Assembly (NCBI RefSeq): GCF_900182705.1
Contig: NZ_FXTP01000010.1
Span: forward strand, 1 to 64,000
Source of the DNA: Gracilimonas mengyeensis
Lineage (GTDB): Bacteria; Bacteroidota; Rhodothermia; Balneolales; Balneolaceae
Reading direction: 5' to 3'
Length of the DNA: 64,000 nucleotides
Shown here piece after piece: positions 1 to 6,924 of the stretch (position 1 is its first letter; every line of letters begins with the position of its first letter). The notes beneath the pieces were generated by a model. The model was given only the letters and a program-made list of their open reading frames with translations. It was not told the DNA's origin and searched no databases. The translations under genes were made by a program, and so were the position numbers.

Positions 1-20
1 AAGCCCACCAAGCCACCCAT

Positions 21-53
21 AAAAAAAGTAGCCCTGCCAAAGGCAAGGCTACT
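21..53 (-). terminator. Probable intrinsic terminator reading leftward
   Basis: The arms AGTAGCC-C-TGCC (27-38) and GGCA-A-GGCTACT (42-53) form an 11-pair stem with one mismatch and an AAA loop. The run of seven A at 21-27 becomes a U tract on the minus strand. It would end a minus-strand transcript coming from about 350-120, where only a doubtful ORF is visible. Confidence 0.6.
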
Positions 54-122
54 GTAGATACATCACATGCAAAGGCATCATGATGTTCTTTGAAGACATA
101 AAATAGAAGTTTCTCTTGATTT

Positions 123-350
123 TTAACACAGTACCTGACGAATGAATCTTGAAAGAATATGTCCACGGTCTATAACTTTTTCTGGCAGCGCCTTAAAATA
201 AAAACCTCCCAACTCTTTTCAGCCACGCGCCAAAGCATTTTTAAAGCTCCGCATCTGTCCGTACTTTTCAAGCCGCAAAAAAATATTCATCATTTCAGCA
301 GAGCCAGTCTCATTATAAGCTTTCTGCTGTAATCGATTTTTAGTGAACAT
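123..350 (-). pseudogene. Possible small gene or gene remnant with an in-frame TGA
   Basis: On the minus strand an ATG at 350-348 opens 43 codons that end in TGA at 221-219. The same frame then runs on for 31 sense codons to TAA at 125-123. The residues read like a real protein: basic and helical before the stop (for example FLRLEKYGQMRSFKNALARG), then KELGGFYFKALPEKVIDRG after it. A leftward intrinsic terminator follows at 53-21. I do not recognise a family. It could be a decayed gene with a Trp codon turned to TGA, a real 43-residue protein, or chance. Its start lies only 5 bp from the divergent kinase start, so the kinase promoter would sit inside it. Confidence 0.3.
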
Positions 351-355
351 ATCAT

Positions 356-1351
356 ATGAGTAAAAAATACAACGTATACGGCATTGGAAATGCTCTGGTA
401 GACCTGGAATTCAGTGTAACTCCCGACTTTTTAGAGGAGCATGAAGTTAAAAAAGGATTGATGACGCTGGTGGACGAAGATACGCAGCACCGACTCATTT
501 CAGCCATTGATCACAATAACACGGAAAAGAAATCAGGCGGATCTGCAGCCAATACTGTGATTGCCGTAAGTCAGTTTGGTGGGAAAGCTTTTTACTCCTG
601 CAAAGTAGCAGACGATGAGTTTGGTGATTTTTACCTTAAGGATATGGAAGATGCCGGTATCCCCACCAACTTTGACCGGCAGGATCGGGAAGACGGGGTA
701 ACCGGCAAATGTCTGGTAATGATTACGGATGATGCCGATCGTACCATGAATACTTATCTCGGAATTTCCGCTGGACTTTCAACCAATGAAGTAGATGAAC
801 AAGCCATCAAAGATTCTGAGTACGTGTATCTTGAGGGATACCTGGCAGCCTCAGAAGGTGGTTTAGAGGCGATGAAGCTTGCCAAAAAAATTGCAGAAGA
901 CAACGATGTGAAGACGGCTATTACTTTGTCGGATCCTTCGATAGCGGAAGCCTTTGGGGCTCAGTTCCGGGAAGTGATTGGCGCTTCGGTTGACCTGTTG
1001 TTTTGCAACGAGGAAGAAGCGAAAACCTTCACGCAAAAAGAAGACCTCTTGGAAGCCCGGGAAGCCCTGAAACAAGACGCCCGTAGGTTTGTGATCACCC
1101 AGGGAAAAAACGGGGCCATGATTTATGACGGAGATACCTTTATCGACATCGAGCCCTACAAAGTGAAAGCGGTGGATACAAATGGGGCGGGAGATATGTT
1201 TGCCGGGGCCTTTTTATATGGCATAACTAACAATCTGGGGATCGCCAACTCTGGTAAATTAGCCAGTCTTGCGGGTTCCAAAATCGTATCTCAATACGGT
1301 CCAAGATTGAAATGGCACGAAGTACAAGAGTTACTGCACGAACTTAAATAA
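356..1351 (+). CDS. PfkB-family carbohydrate/nucleoside kinase (adenosine kinase-like)
   Basis: This cytosolic ribokinase-fold enzyme phosphorylates a sugar or nucleoside with ATP. The 331 residues match the usual family length. The N-terminal substrate-side motif GGSAANT is at about 61-67. The second PfkB signature DTNGAGDMFAGAF is at about 274-286, with Asp280 as the expected catalytic base and the GAGD anion hole beside it. The opening YGIGNALVDLE resembles the adenosine kinase branch seen in Bacteroidota, but substrate cannot be fixed from sequence. The ATG start is supported by the usual N-terminal strand beginning within five residues. A SemiSWEET-like gene follows 17 bp downstream, then rdgB, so the three may be co-transcribed. 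Confidence 0.88.
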   Translation: MSKKYNVYGIGNALVDLEFSVTPDFLEEHEVKKGLMTLVDEDTQHRLISAIDHNNTEKKSGGSAANTVIAVSQFGGKAFYSCKVADDEFGDFYLKDMEDAGIPTNFDRQDREDGVTGKCLVMITDDADRTMNTYLGISAGLSTNEVDEQAIKDSEYVYLEGYLAASEGGLEAMKLAKKIAEDNDVKTAITLSDPSIAEAFGAQFREVIGASVDLLFCNEEEAKTFTQKEDLLEAREALKQDARRFVITQGKNGAMIYDGDTFIDIEPYKVKAVDTNGAGDMFAGAFLYGITNNLGIANSGKLASLAGSKIVSQYGPRLKWHEVQELLHELK

Positions 1352-1368
1352 AGAGATTTAATAGATTT

Positions 1369-1635
1369 ATGAGTGGAATAGAATTATTGGGATGGCTGGG
1401 CTTTGGTATACTGGTTGCGGCCTGGATTCCCCAAACCTGGGAAACGATAAAGCAGGGAAGTACGTCCATGAACATTGCGTTCATCATCATGTACTTTTCA
1501 TCCAGCCTGATGTTGACGGTGTATTCTGTGCTGATTGATGATACTGTGTTTACAGCATTGAATGCCTTGCTAGCAATTGGAAGTGGTATCAATATGTATT
1601 ACAAGTTCTTTCCCCGTACCGTACGTCCTGCCTGA
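1369..1635 (+). CDS. SemiSWEET / PQ-loop small membrane protein
   Basis: This 88-residue membrane protein has three hydrophobic segments at about 4-22, 34-52 and 58-78. The PQ motif sits in AWIPQTWETIKQGS, at the end of the first helix. That is the plan of SemiSWEETs, which dimerise to move small sugars across the inner membrane, and of the related lipid-A-biosynthesis N-terminal-like domain. Assignment to the PQ-loop family is strong; sugar transport is inferred from the family. It starts 17 bp after the PfkB kinase stop, and a transporter next to a sugar or nucleoside kinase is a plausible functional pair. Confidence 0.8.
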   Translation: MSGIELLGWLGFGILVAAWIPQTWETIKQGSTSMNIAFIIMYFSSSLMLTVYSVLIDDTVFTALNALLAIGSGINMYYKFFPRTVRPA

Positions 1636-1667
1636 TTAATTTCAAACCCTGTCAATTATCGTAGTTT

Positions 1668-2258
1668 ATGAAGCTTGAAAAACTGGTTATTGCCTCCCAA
1701 AACCCGCACAAGATTGAAGAACTTCAGCAATTGCTGAACCCAATGGGTATTGAAGTGCTTTCTACCCAGGATTTTCCAGAGCTGGAAGAAGTGGTGGAGG
1801 ACAAGGAAACGCTTGAAGGCAATGCCCTGAAGAAAGCACGTTATGTGGCTGAAGCAACCGGCTTGCCGGCGTTATCCGATGATACCGGACTGGAAGTAGA
1901 AGCTTTGGATGGTGCCCCCGGAGTGTATTCTGCACGTTATGCGGGAGAAGGTGCCAGTTACCAGGATAACGTGGATAAATTGCTTAAAGAGCTGGGAGGC
2001 GTAGCCAACCGGGCCGCTCAATTCCGAACGGTAGCCGCTCTTGTAAAAGGAGAACACGAATTTACTTTTGAAGGAGTATGCAAAGGAGAAATACTCAAAG
2101 AAGAACGCGGAGATAAAGGCTTTGGCTACGACCCGGTTTTTAAGCCGGAGGGTTATCAGGAAACCTTTGCTGAACTATCATCAGCCATAAAGAATGAAAT
2201 ATCTCACAGGGGAAGAGCTATTCAAAAGTTTGTGGAGTTTTTGAAATCTGATAAGTAG
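1668..2258 (+). CDS. rdgB: Non-canonical purine NTP pyrophosphatase (RdgB/HAM1)
   Basis: It hydrolyses ITP, dITP and XTP to monophosphates and so keeps deaminated purines out of nucleic acids. The 196 residues are the standard length. Family motifs are all present: IASQNPHKIEEL near the start (about 8-19), SDDTGLEVEAL (about 70-80), GAPGVYSARYAG (about 82-93), GFGYDPVF (about 151-158) and the ISHRGRA box (about 178-184). It begins 32 bp after the SemiSWEET-like gene on the same strand and may share its transcript. No hairpin terminator is evident just after it. Confidence 0.96.
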   Translation: MKLEKLVIASQNPHKIEELQQLLNPMGIEVLSTQDFPELEEVVEDKETLEGNALKKARYVAEATGLPALSDDTGLEVEALDGAPGVYSARYAGEGASYQDNVDKLLKELGGVANRAAQFRTVAALVKGEHEFTFEGVCKGEILKEERGDKGFGYDPVFKPEGYQETFAELSSAIKNEISHRGRAIQKFVEFLKSDK

Positions 2259-2403
2259 TAGGTGGGGTTCAAATCTTGCCCCGTTCAAATAGGACCCAAT
2301 CCCTCTCCCTTGTCCTTCGGTAAAGCATACATTTGGTCACTGGTCATTGAAAACACCTTCGACAATTCTCAGAATTTTAGCAGGCAATTCTGTTTATTGG
2401 GAT

Positions 2404-2853
2404 ATGAATAAACATGAAGAACTCATCTATACATTTTATACGGCTTTTCAGCAGCTGGATGCCGATACCATGGTGAACTGTTATCATCCCGATGCCAGCT
2501 TTAAAGACCCGGTATTTGAACTTCATTCCAAAGAAGAAATCGCTAAAATGTGGAACGGACTTTGTAAACGGGCAAAGAAATTCGAACTTAATTTTGATCA
2601 GGTAAAAGCCAATGAATCTACTGGATTAGCCCATTGGGAAGCTACCTACCTGTTTTCGAAAACAAACCGAATGGTAACCAATAGCATTAATGCTGAATTT
2701 CGATATAAGGATGGATTGATCATAGAACACATCGACAGTTTTGACTTTTGGAAGTGGAGCAGGCAGGCACTCGGGCTAACAGGGTACTTGTTGGGGTGGA
2801 GCTCTTTTCTGAGAAGCAAAGTTCAGAAACAAGCAATGAAAAGTTTGAAGTGA
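2404..2853 (+). CDS. NTF2-fold (SnoaL-like) protein of unknown substrate
   Basis: The frame is open from a TTG at 2347, but I choose the ATG at 2404. Its product (149 residues) begins directly with the first helix of the fold (NKHEELIYTFYTAFQQLD), and the 19 residues before it look unlike a protein start. The sequence follows the NTF2-like pattern: a helix, then YHPDASFKDPVFEL, then curved sheet strands including GLAHWEATYLFSKTNR. The C-terminal tail ALGLTGYLLGWSSFL is typical of a conserved nuclear transport factor 2 family group in Bacteria. No catalytic role can be assigned. It stands alone between rdgB and a flavin reductase-like gene. Confidence 0.78.
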   Translation: MNKHEELIYTFYTAFQQLDADTMVNCYHPDASFKDPVFELHSKEEIAKMWNGLCKRAKKFELNFDQVKANESTGLAHWEATYLFSKTNRMVTNSINAEFRYKDGLIIEHIDSFDFWKWSRQALGLTGYLLGWSSFLRSKVQKQAMKSLK

Positions 2854-3118
2854 TGTTGGCGGAAGTATGTAGTGATTATTGGATAAGAAATCGCCCTCTG
2901 CAGCCCTGAATTCGGGCTAAAGTCAGGGTGGGTTTTTCGCAAGGGCCAAGAAAGCATTCAAAAATTTGTAATCCTTCCAGGATTTGCCGAACAATAAAGA
3001 CTAAATCCGGTTAAAAGAGGATGATGGTACAGCAAAAGCCCTTAATCAGCACCAAATTTACCGGAATGATATCGGTGCTGTAGTTGTATTTAAAACAGAA
3101 ACTAAAAGAAAACAGATT

Positions 3119-3793
3119 ATGGCTTATACACTCGAAATAACTGACATTGAAGAAGTAACACATGATGTACGAAAATTCACCTTTGAAAAACCCGATGGCT
3201 TTGAGTTCGAGCCCGGCCAAGCCACAGAGGTTGCTATTGATAAAGACGGGTGGAGAGATGAGAAACGTCCATTTACATTTACTTCTCTAACAGATGATGA
3301 TTTCCTGCAGTTTGTAATTAAAATTTATCCTGATCATGATGGAGTGACTGAGCAGCTGGGAAAACTGGAAGAAGGTGATTCCCTGATTATTGACGATGCC
3401 TGGGGAACCATTCAGTATGATGGGGAAGGCATATTTATAGCTGGTGGAGCAGGAGTAACACCATTTATCGCCATTTTCAGGGATCTGTACGAAAAGGGCA
3501 AAATTGGCAATAACAAGCTTATCTTTTCTAACAAGACCGAAAAGGACATCATCCTCAAAGAAGAGTTTGAGGAAATGCTCGGAGATCAGTTCATACCCGT
3601 GATCACCGATGAAGAGCCGTCAGGTGATCATATCTTTTTGGATGGCTTCATTGATAAGGATTTTCTGGAATCTCAGATTGACGATTTTGACCAACCTTTT
3701 TACGTATGCGGACCGCAGCCTTTCAACGAAGCCATTATGGACTACTTGAAAGAGCTTGGGGCTGAACCGGATGCACTGGTATTTGAGGAGTAA
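3119..3793 (+). CDS. FAD-dependent NAD(P)H oxidoreductase of the ferredoxin reductase superfamily
   Basis: The protein has a two-domain ferredoxin-NADP reductase fold. The N-terminal barrel carries the flavin-binding motif RPFTFTS (about 50-56). The NAD(P)H domain carries GGAGVTPF (about 109-116) and the C-terminal YVCGPQPF (about 195-202), whose Cys is the conserved nicotinamide contact. At 224 residues it is just the reductase core, with no 2Fe-2S ferredoxin or globin domain attached. It would pass electrons from NAD(P)H to an unidentified partner such as flavodoxin or ferredoxin. The 5' leader has an imperfect inverted repeat (3047-3078). It looks monocistronic. Confidence 0.85.
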   Translation: MAYTLEITDIEEVTHDVRKFTFEKPDGFEFEPGQATEVAIDKDGWRDEKRPFTFTSLTDDDFLQFVIKIYPDHDGVTEQLGKLEEGDSLIIDDAWGTIQYDGEGIFIAGGAGVTPFIAIFRDLYEKGKIGNNKLIFSNKTEKDIILKEEFEEMLGDQFIPVITDEEPSGDHIFLDGFIDKDFLESQIDDFDQPFYVCGPQPFNEAIMDYLKELGAEPDALVFEE

Positions 3794-3810
3794 AACGGGT
3801 GTAGGTATTA

Positions 3811-3890
3811 GTTAATGGGTTATTGGTTATTTGTACTACTCATTACTCACTTTATCAGTGGGTACAACCAATAACCATTTACCATCAACC
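3811..3890. repeat. Long imperfect inverted repeat in intergenic DNA
   Basis: The left arm (3811-3834, GTTAATGGGTTATTGGTTAT then TTGT) is the reverse complement, with a few changes, of the right arm (about 3862-3890, containing ACAACCAATAACCATTTACC). A loop of about 27 bases contains a smaller CACT..AGTG hairpin. It lies 18 bp after a stop codon and lacks a T tract, so it is more likely a dispersed palindromic element than an intrinsic terminator. Confidence 0.6.
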
Positions 3891-4004
3891 AATTTATATC
3901 CCTCCAAAATAAATACTGTTAGCGCTCGGAAAAGCACTGTATGGTTGGATAGATTTGTATTATTTTAACAGGTCAATCTAAACATCTACAGATTTACCCC
4001 GGCA

Positions 4005-5303
4005 ATGAGACAAAAGCTGCTAAGCGAAGGCGCTAAAGAACTTAGTTACGAGATACGTGAAATCGTAAAGAAAGCCAATATTCTCCAGAAAGAAGGCGTG
4101 GACATCACGTGGGAAAATATTGGCGACCCCATTCAAAAGCACGCGAAAGTGCCGGCATGGGTAAAAGAAATTGTACAGCGCCTGGCAGCCGATGATCTCA
4201 GTTATGGCTATTGCGACTCTAAGGGTGATCCTAAAACCCGGGAATTTTTAGCAGCAAGAACCAATGCCAAGGGTGGCGCTCAGATCACTTCGGATGATAT
4301 TCTCTTTTTCAATGGTTTGGGTGATGCCATATCCACACTGTATCATTATCTGGATACTACATCCAGAATTATAGGTCCCTCACCGGCTTATTCAACCCAT
4401 TCTTCGGCCGAAGCGGCTCATGCCAATCATCAGCCTCTTACCTACAAACTGGACCCGGACAATCACTGGTACCCGGATATGGAGGATATGCGCAAGAAAG
4501 TGCAGTACAATCCCAATGTGGTAGGGATACTGCTCATCAACCCGGATAACCCAACCGGTATGGTGTATCCGAAAGAAATTTTGGACCAAATTGTGGAACT
4601 GGCCAAAGAGTTTGGGTTGATCCTGATATCGGATGAGATCTATCACCAGATAACCTATAATGGTGCCCGTGCTTATGCGCTATCCGAGATTATTGATGAT
4701 GTGCCAGGCATTGCCATGAAAGGGATCTCTAAAGAATTGCCCTGGCCGGGAGCACGGTGTGGCTGGATTGAATGCTACAACCGTGACAAGAGCAAAGACT
4801 TTGATGAGCTTTGCAATGCCCTGGATGATGCCAAGATGATTGAGGTTTGCTCCACTACATTGCCTCAAATGGCAATCCCTGAAATTTTGGGAGATGCCCG
4901 TTTTGATGAATACCGCCAAAACCTGAACGAACACATTGGGTGGCGAAGCAGCTTTATTGCTGATACTTTATCAGAAGTACCCGAACTGATTATCAACAAA
5001 ACCTACGGCGCTTTTTATAATACCATTGTGTTTAAAGAGGGCGTGTTAAAGCCCGATCAGGAATTACAGATTGATAATCCCGCTGCCAAGGCAAAAGTGG
5101 AAGAATGGGTAAAAGATGTCCCGCTGGATTTTCGCTTTGTTTATTACCTGTTGGGAGCTACCGGTATTTGTGTGGTGCCCATTTCCTCCTTTTGTTCGGA
5201 TTTGCTTGGCTTCCGCGTTACCTTGCTGGAAGAAGACGAAGAGATGTTAAAGAGAACCTTCCGGCAGATCAGAGATTCCGTGCGCGAGTATCTCGATTCC
5301 TGA
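4005..5303 (+). CDS. PLP-dependent class I/II aminotransferase
   Basis: This is a fold-type I aminotransferase of 432 residues. Visible PLP-site residues are Asn182 in NPDNPTG, Asp210 and Tyr213 in ISDEIYH, and the Schiff-base Lys243 in GISKELPWPGARCGW, where Arg251 would hold the phosphate. A late GFRVTLLEE supplies a likely carboxylate-binding Arg. The family covers alanine, aspartate and related aminotransferases. The length and spacing resemble AlaA-like enzymes, but the amino donor cannot be read from sequence. The ATG at 4005 is the first in frame and fits the family start. A glycerate 2-kinase follows 87 bp downstream. Confidence 0.88.
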   Translation: MRQKLLSEGAKELSYEIREIVKKANILQKEGVDITWENIGDPIQKHAKVPAWVKEIVQRLAADDLSYGYCDSKGDPKTREFLAARTNAKGGAQITSDDILFFNGLGDAISTLYHYLDTTSRIIGPSPAYSTHSSAEAAHANHQPLTYKLDPDNHWYPDMEDMRKKVQYNPNVVGILLINPDNPTGMVYPKEILDQIVELAKEFGLILISDEIYHQITYNGARAYALSEIIDDVPGIAMKGISKELPWPGARCGWIECYNRDKSKDFDELCNALDDAKMIEVCSTTLPQMAIPEILGDARFDEYRQNLNEHIGWRSSFIADTLSEVPELIINKTYGAFYNTIVFKEGVLKPDQELQIDNPAAKAKVEEWVKDVPLDFRFVYYLLGATGICVVPISSFCSDLLGFRVTLLEEDEEMLKRTFRQIRDSVREYLDS

Positions 5304-5390
5304 TAAACGCTGCTGATTTACCCACAGAAACTTTGTAATACTGATTTATAAACCGCGCTTTTCAAAAAGTTCGGAGGTTGATATCATACC

Positions 5391-6695
5391 ATGAAAGAAT
5401 CCGCAAAAAAGAGAATAGACGAGCAACAGCAAATTTTGCATGAGATCGTTGACCGGTTTTATGCGGGCGATTTTTTTAGTGTGAACCTTGCAGCTATGTT
5501 GCCTGAAGTTCCTGAGGATAAAAAGGTTTGGCTGCTGGGTGCCGGTAAAGCTTCGGTAGATATGGCCCGTCAGGTAGAAGATTTTTACGGTGAACAGATA
5601 GTAGATGGGATGGTGATTGCTCCCGAAGCTGAAAAGGGATTGTCACGCATACAAGTGTTTAAAGGGACGCATCCGTATCCGGACGAAGATTCTATTTCGT
5701 CTTCTTACGAATTGATGCAACTGGCATCACATATCCCTGAAGAAGATCAGGTGATATTTTGTTTGTCTGGCGGGGCCTCTGCACTTTTTAGCATACCAGC
5801 CGGAAATATTGAGCCTGAAGACTTAGGAGAAGCCTACCGGGTTTTACTGCGCTCCGGGGCTTCTATTCACGATATTAACACCGTTCGCCGTCATATCACC
5901 AAAACCGGCGGTGGAAAATTAGGTCAATTGCTTGCAAGTCATAACCTGCATTCCTTTTTACTTTCCGATGTTCCGGGCGACGGTCCTCACATTATTGGCA
6001 GCGGACCGACCGTGGCAGACCCAACGACTTTTAAGGAAGCATTTCAGAAATTGAAGCATCACCAACTATGGGAAAAGATGCCGCACAGCGTACGTATTCA
6101 TATCAGTAAGGGGATGCACGGCAACATCCCCGAAAATCCCAAACCGGGTGAAGTAGACTGGCCAAATCACAAAGTAGAAGTGATCTCTGCTCCCAAAGAA
6201 AATGCCCAACAAATTGGGACCTATTTAAGCGACAAAGGCTGGCATGTACAGGTTGAGCCCGAAGCCTATGATGATTCCCTTCGTAAGGTGTCCAAGAAGA
6301 TGTGCGGGGATGCCATTTCTGTACTCAGAGATAAATCCAAAAAAGAACAACCGGCTGCTTTCATTTATTATGGGGAAAGTACCGTTCAGGTTCAAGGATC
6401 AGGGAAAGGGGGACGTAACCTGGAGTTGGCGCTAAATGCTGCTATTTCATTGGAGGGTCAGCACCCGGTATCTGTGCTTAGCCTGGCTACTGATGGGGTA
6501 GACGGGCCGACCGATGCAGCAGGGGCTATTGTAGACTCACAAACCACACTGGCTGCCCGTAAGCAAAAGCTTGATCCAGAAAAATATCTTCAGGATAACG
6601 ATTCCTATCATTTTCATGAAAAGGCAGGTACTATCATTAAAAAAGGTCCTACAGGAAATAACCTGATGGATTTACAAGTGGTGTTGGTGGGTTAA
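5391..6695 (+). CDS. Glycerate 2-kinase, MOFRL/DUF4147 family
   Basis: It phosphorylates D-glycerate to 2-phosphoglycerate, feeding serine, glycolate or sugar-acid carbon into glycolysis. The 434 residues contain the DUF4147 N-terminal domain, with GAGKASVDMA, CLSGGASALFSIP, VRRHITKTGGGKLGQL and the phosphate-handling LLSDVPGDGPHIIGSGPTVAD. The C-terminal MOFRL domain has SLATDGVDGPTDAAGA. All family landmarks are intact. Together with the upstream aminotransferase it could belong to a serine-hydroxypyruvate-glycerate route, though no hydroxypyruvate reductase gene is present here. Its 3' flank holds a copy of a roughly 150 bp dispersed repeat. Confidence 0.92.
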   Translation: MKESAKKRIDEQQQILHEIVDRFYAGDFFSVNLAAMLPEVPEDKKVWLLGAGKASVDMARQVEDFYGEQIVDGMVIAPEAEKGLSRIQVFKGTHPYPDEDSISSSYELMQLASHIPEEDQVIFCLSGGASALFSIPAGNIEPEDLGEAYRVLLRSGASIHDINTVRRHITKTGGGKLGQLLASHNLHSFLLSDVPGDGPHIIGSGPTVADPTTFKEAFQKLKHHQLWEKMPHSVRIHISKGMHGNIPENPKPGEVDWPNHKVEVISAPKENAQQIGTYLSDKGWHVQVEPEAYDDSLRKVSKKMCGDAISVLRDKSKKEQPAAFIYYGESTVQVQGSGKGGRNLELALNAAISLEGQHPVSVLSLATDGVDGPTDAAGAIVDSQTTLAARKQKLDPEKYLQDNDSYHFHEKAGTIIKKGPTGNNLMDLQVVLVG

Positions 6696-6769
6696 AAGGT
6701 TGGCATTATAGCTGTCGTTACATGCTCTTAATTACCGGCAGTAGATATAAAAATAGATGTCAGATTAAG

Positions 6770-6924
6770 TTTAGAGGTCATTCCGCGTCGGAGGCCCGGA
6801 ATCTTATTGCTTGCCAGGTATCAATAGTTAAATTCAATGCAACAATTAGATCTCTGCCTTCGCAGGGATGACCTTAAAAATCCAATTTATCCTGTTTCAC
6901 CTATTCTTATATTAAACTCACGCT
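6770..6924. repeat. Dispersed repeat R1, copy 1
   Basis: About 150 bp that recur at 26550-26703 in the same orientation with roughly 80% identity by eye. The outer parts, GTCATTCCGCG (6777-6787) and CGCAGGGATGACC (6861-6873), make an inverted repeat. Shared blocks between copies include GGAATCTTATTG, TATCAATAGTT and CTGCCTTCGCAGG. This copy reaches the stop codon of the histidine kinase gene. Confidence 0.85.

Noticed and set aside
2263-2284. GGGGTTCAAATCTTGCCCC, T-arm-like
   Set aside because: The loop is too long for a tRNA T arm, and there is no acceptor or anticodon arm around it.
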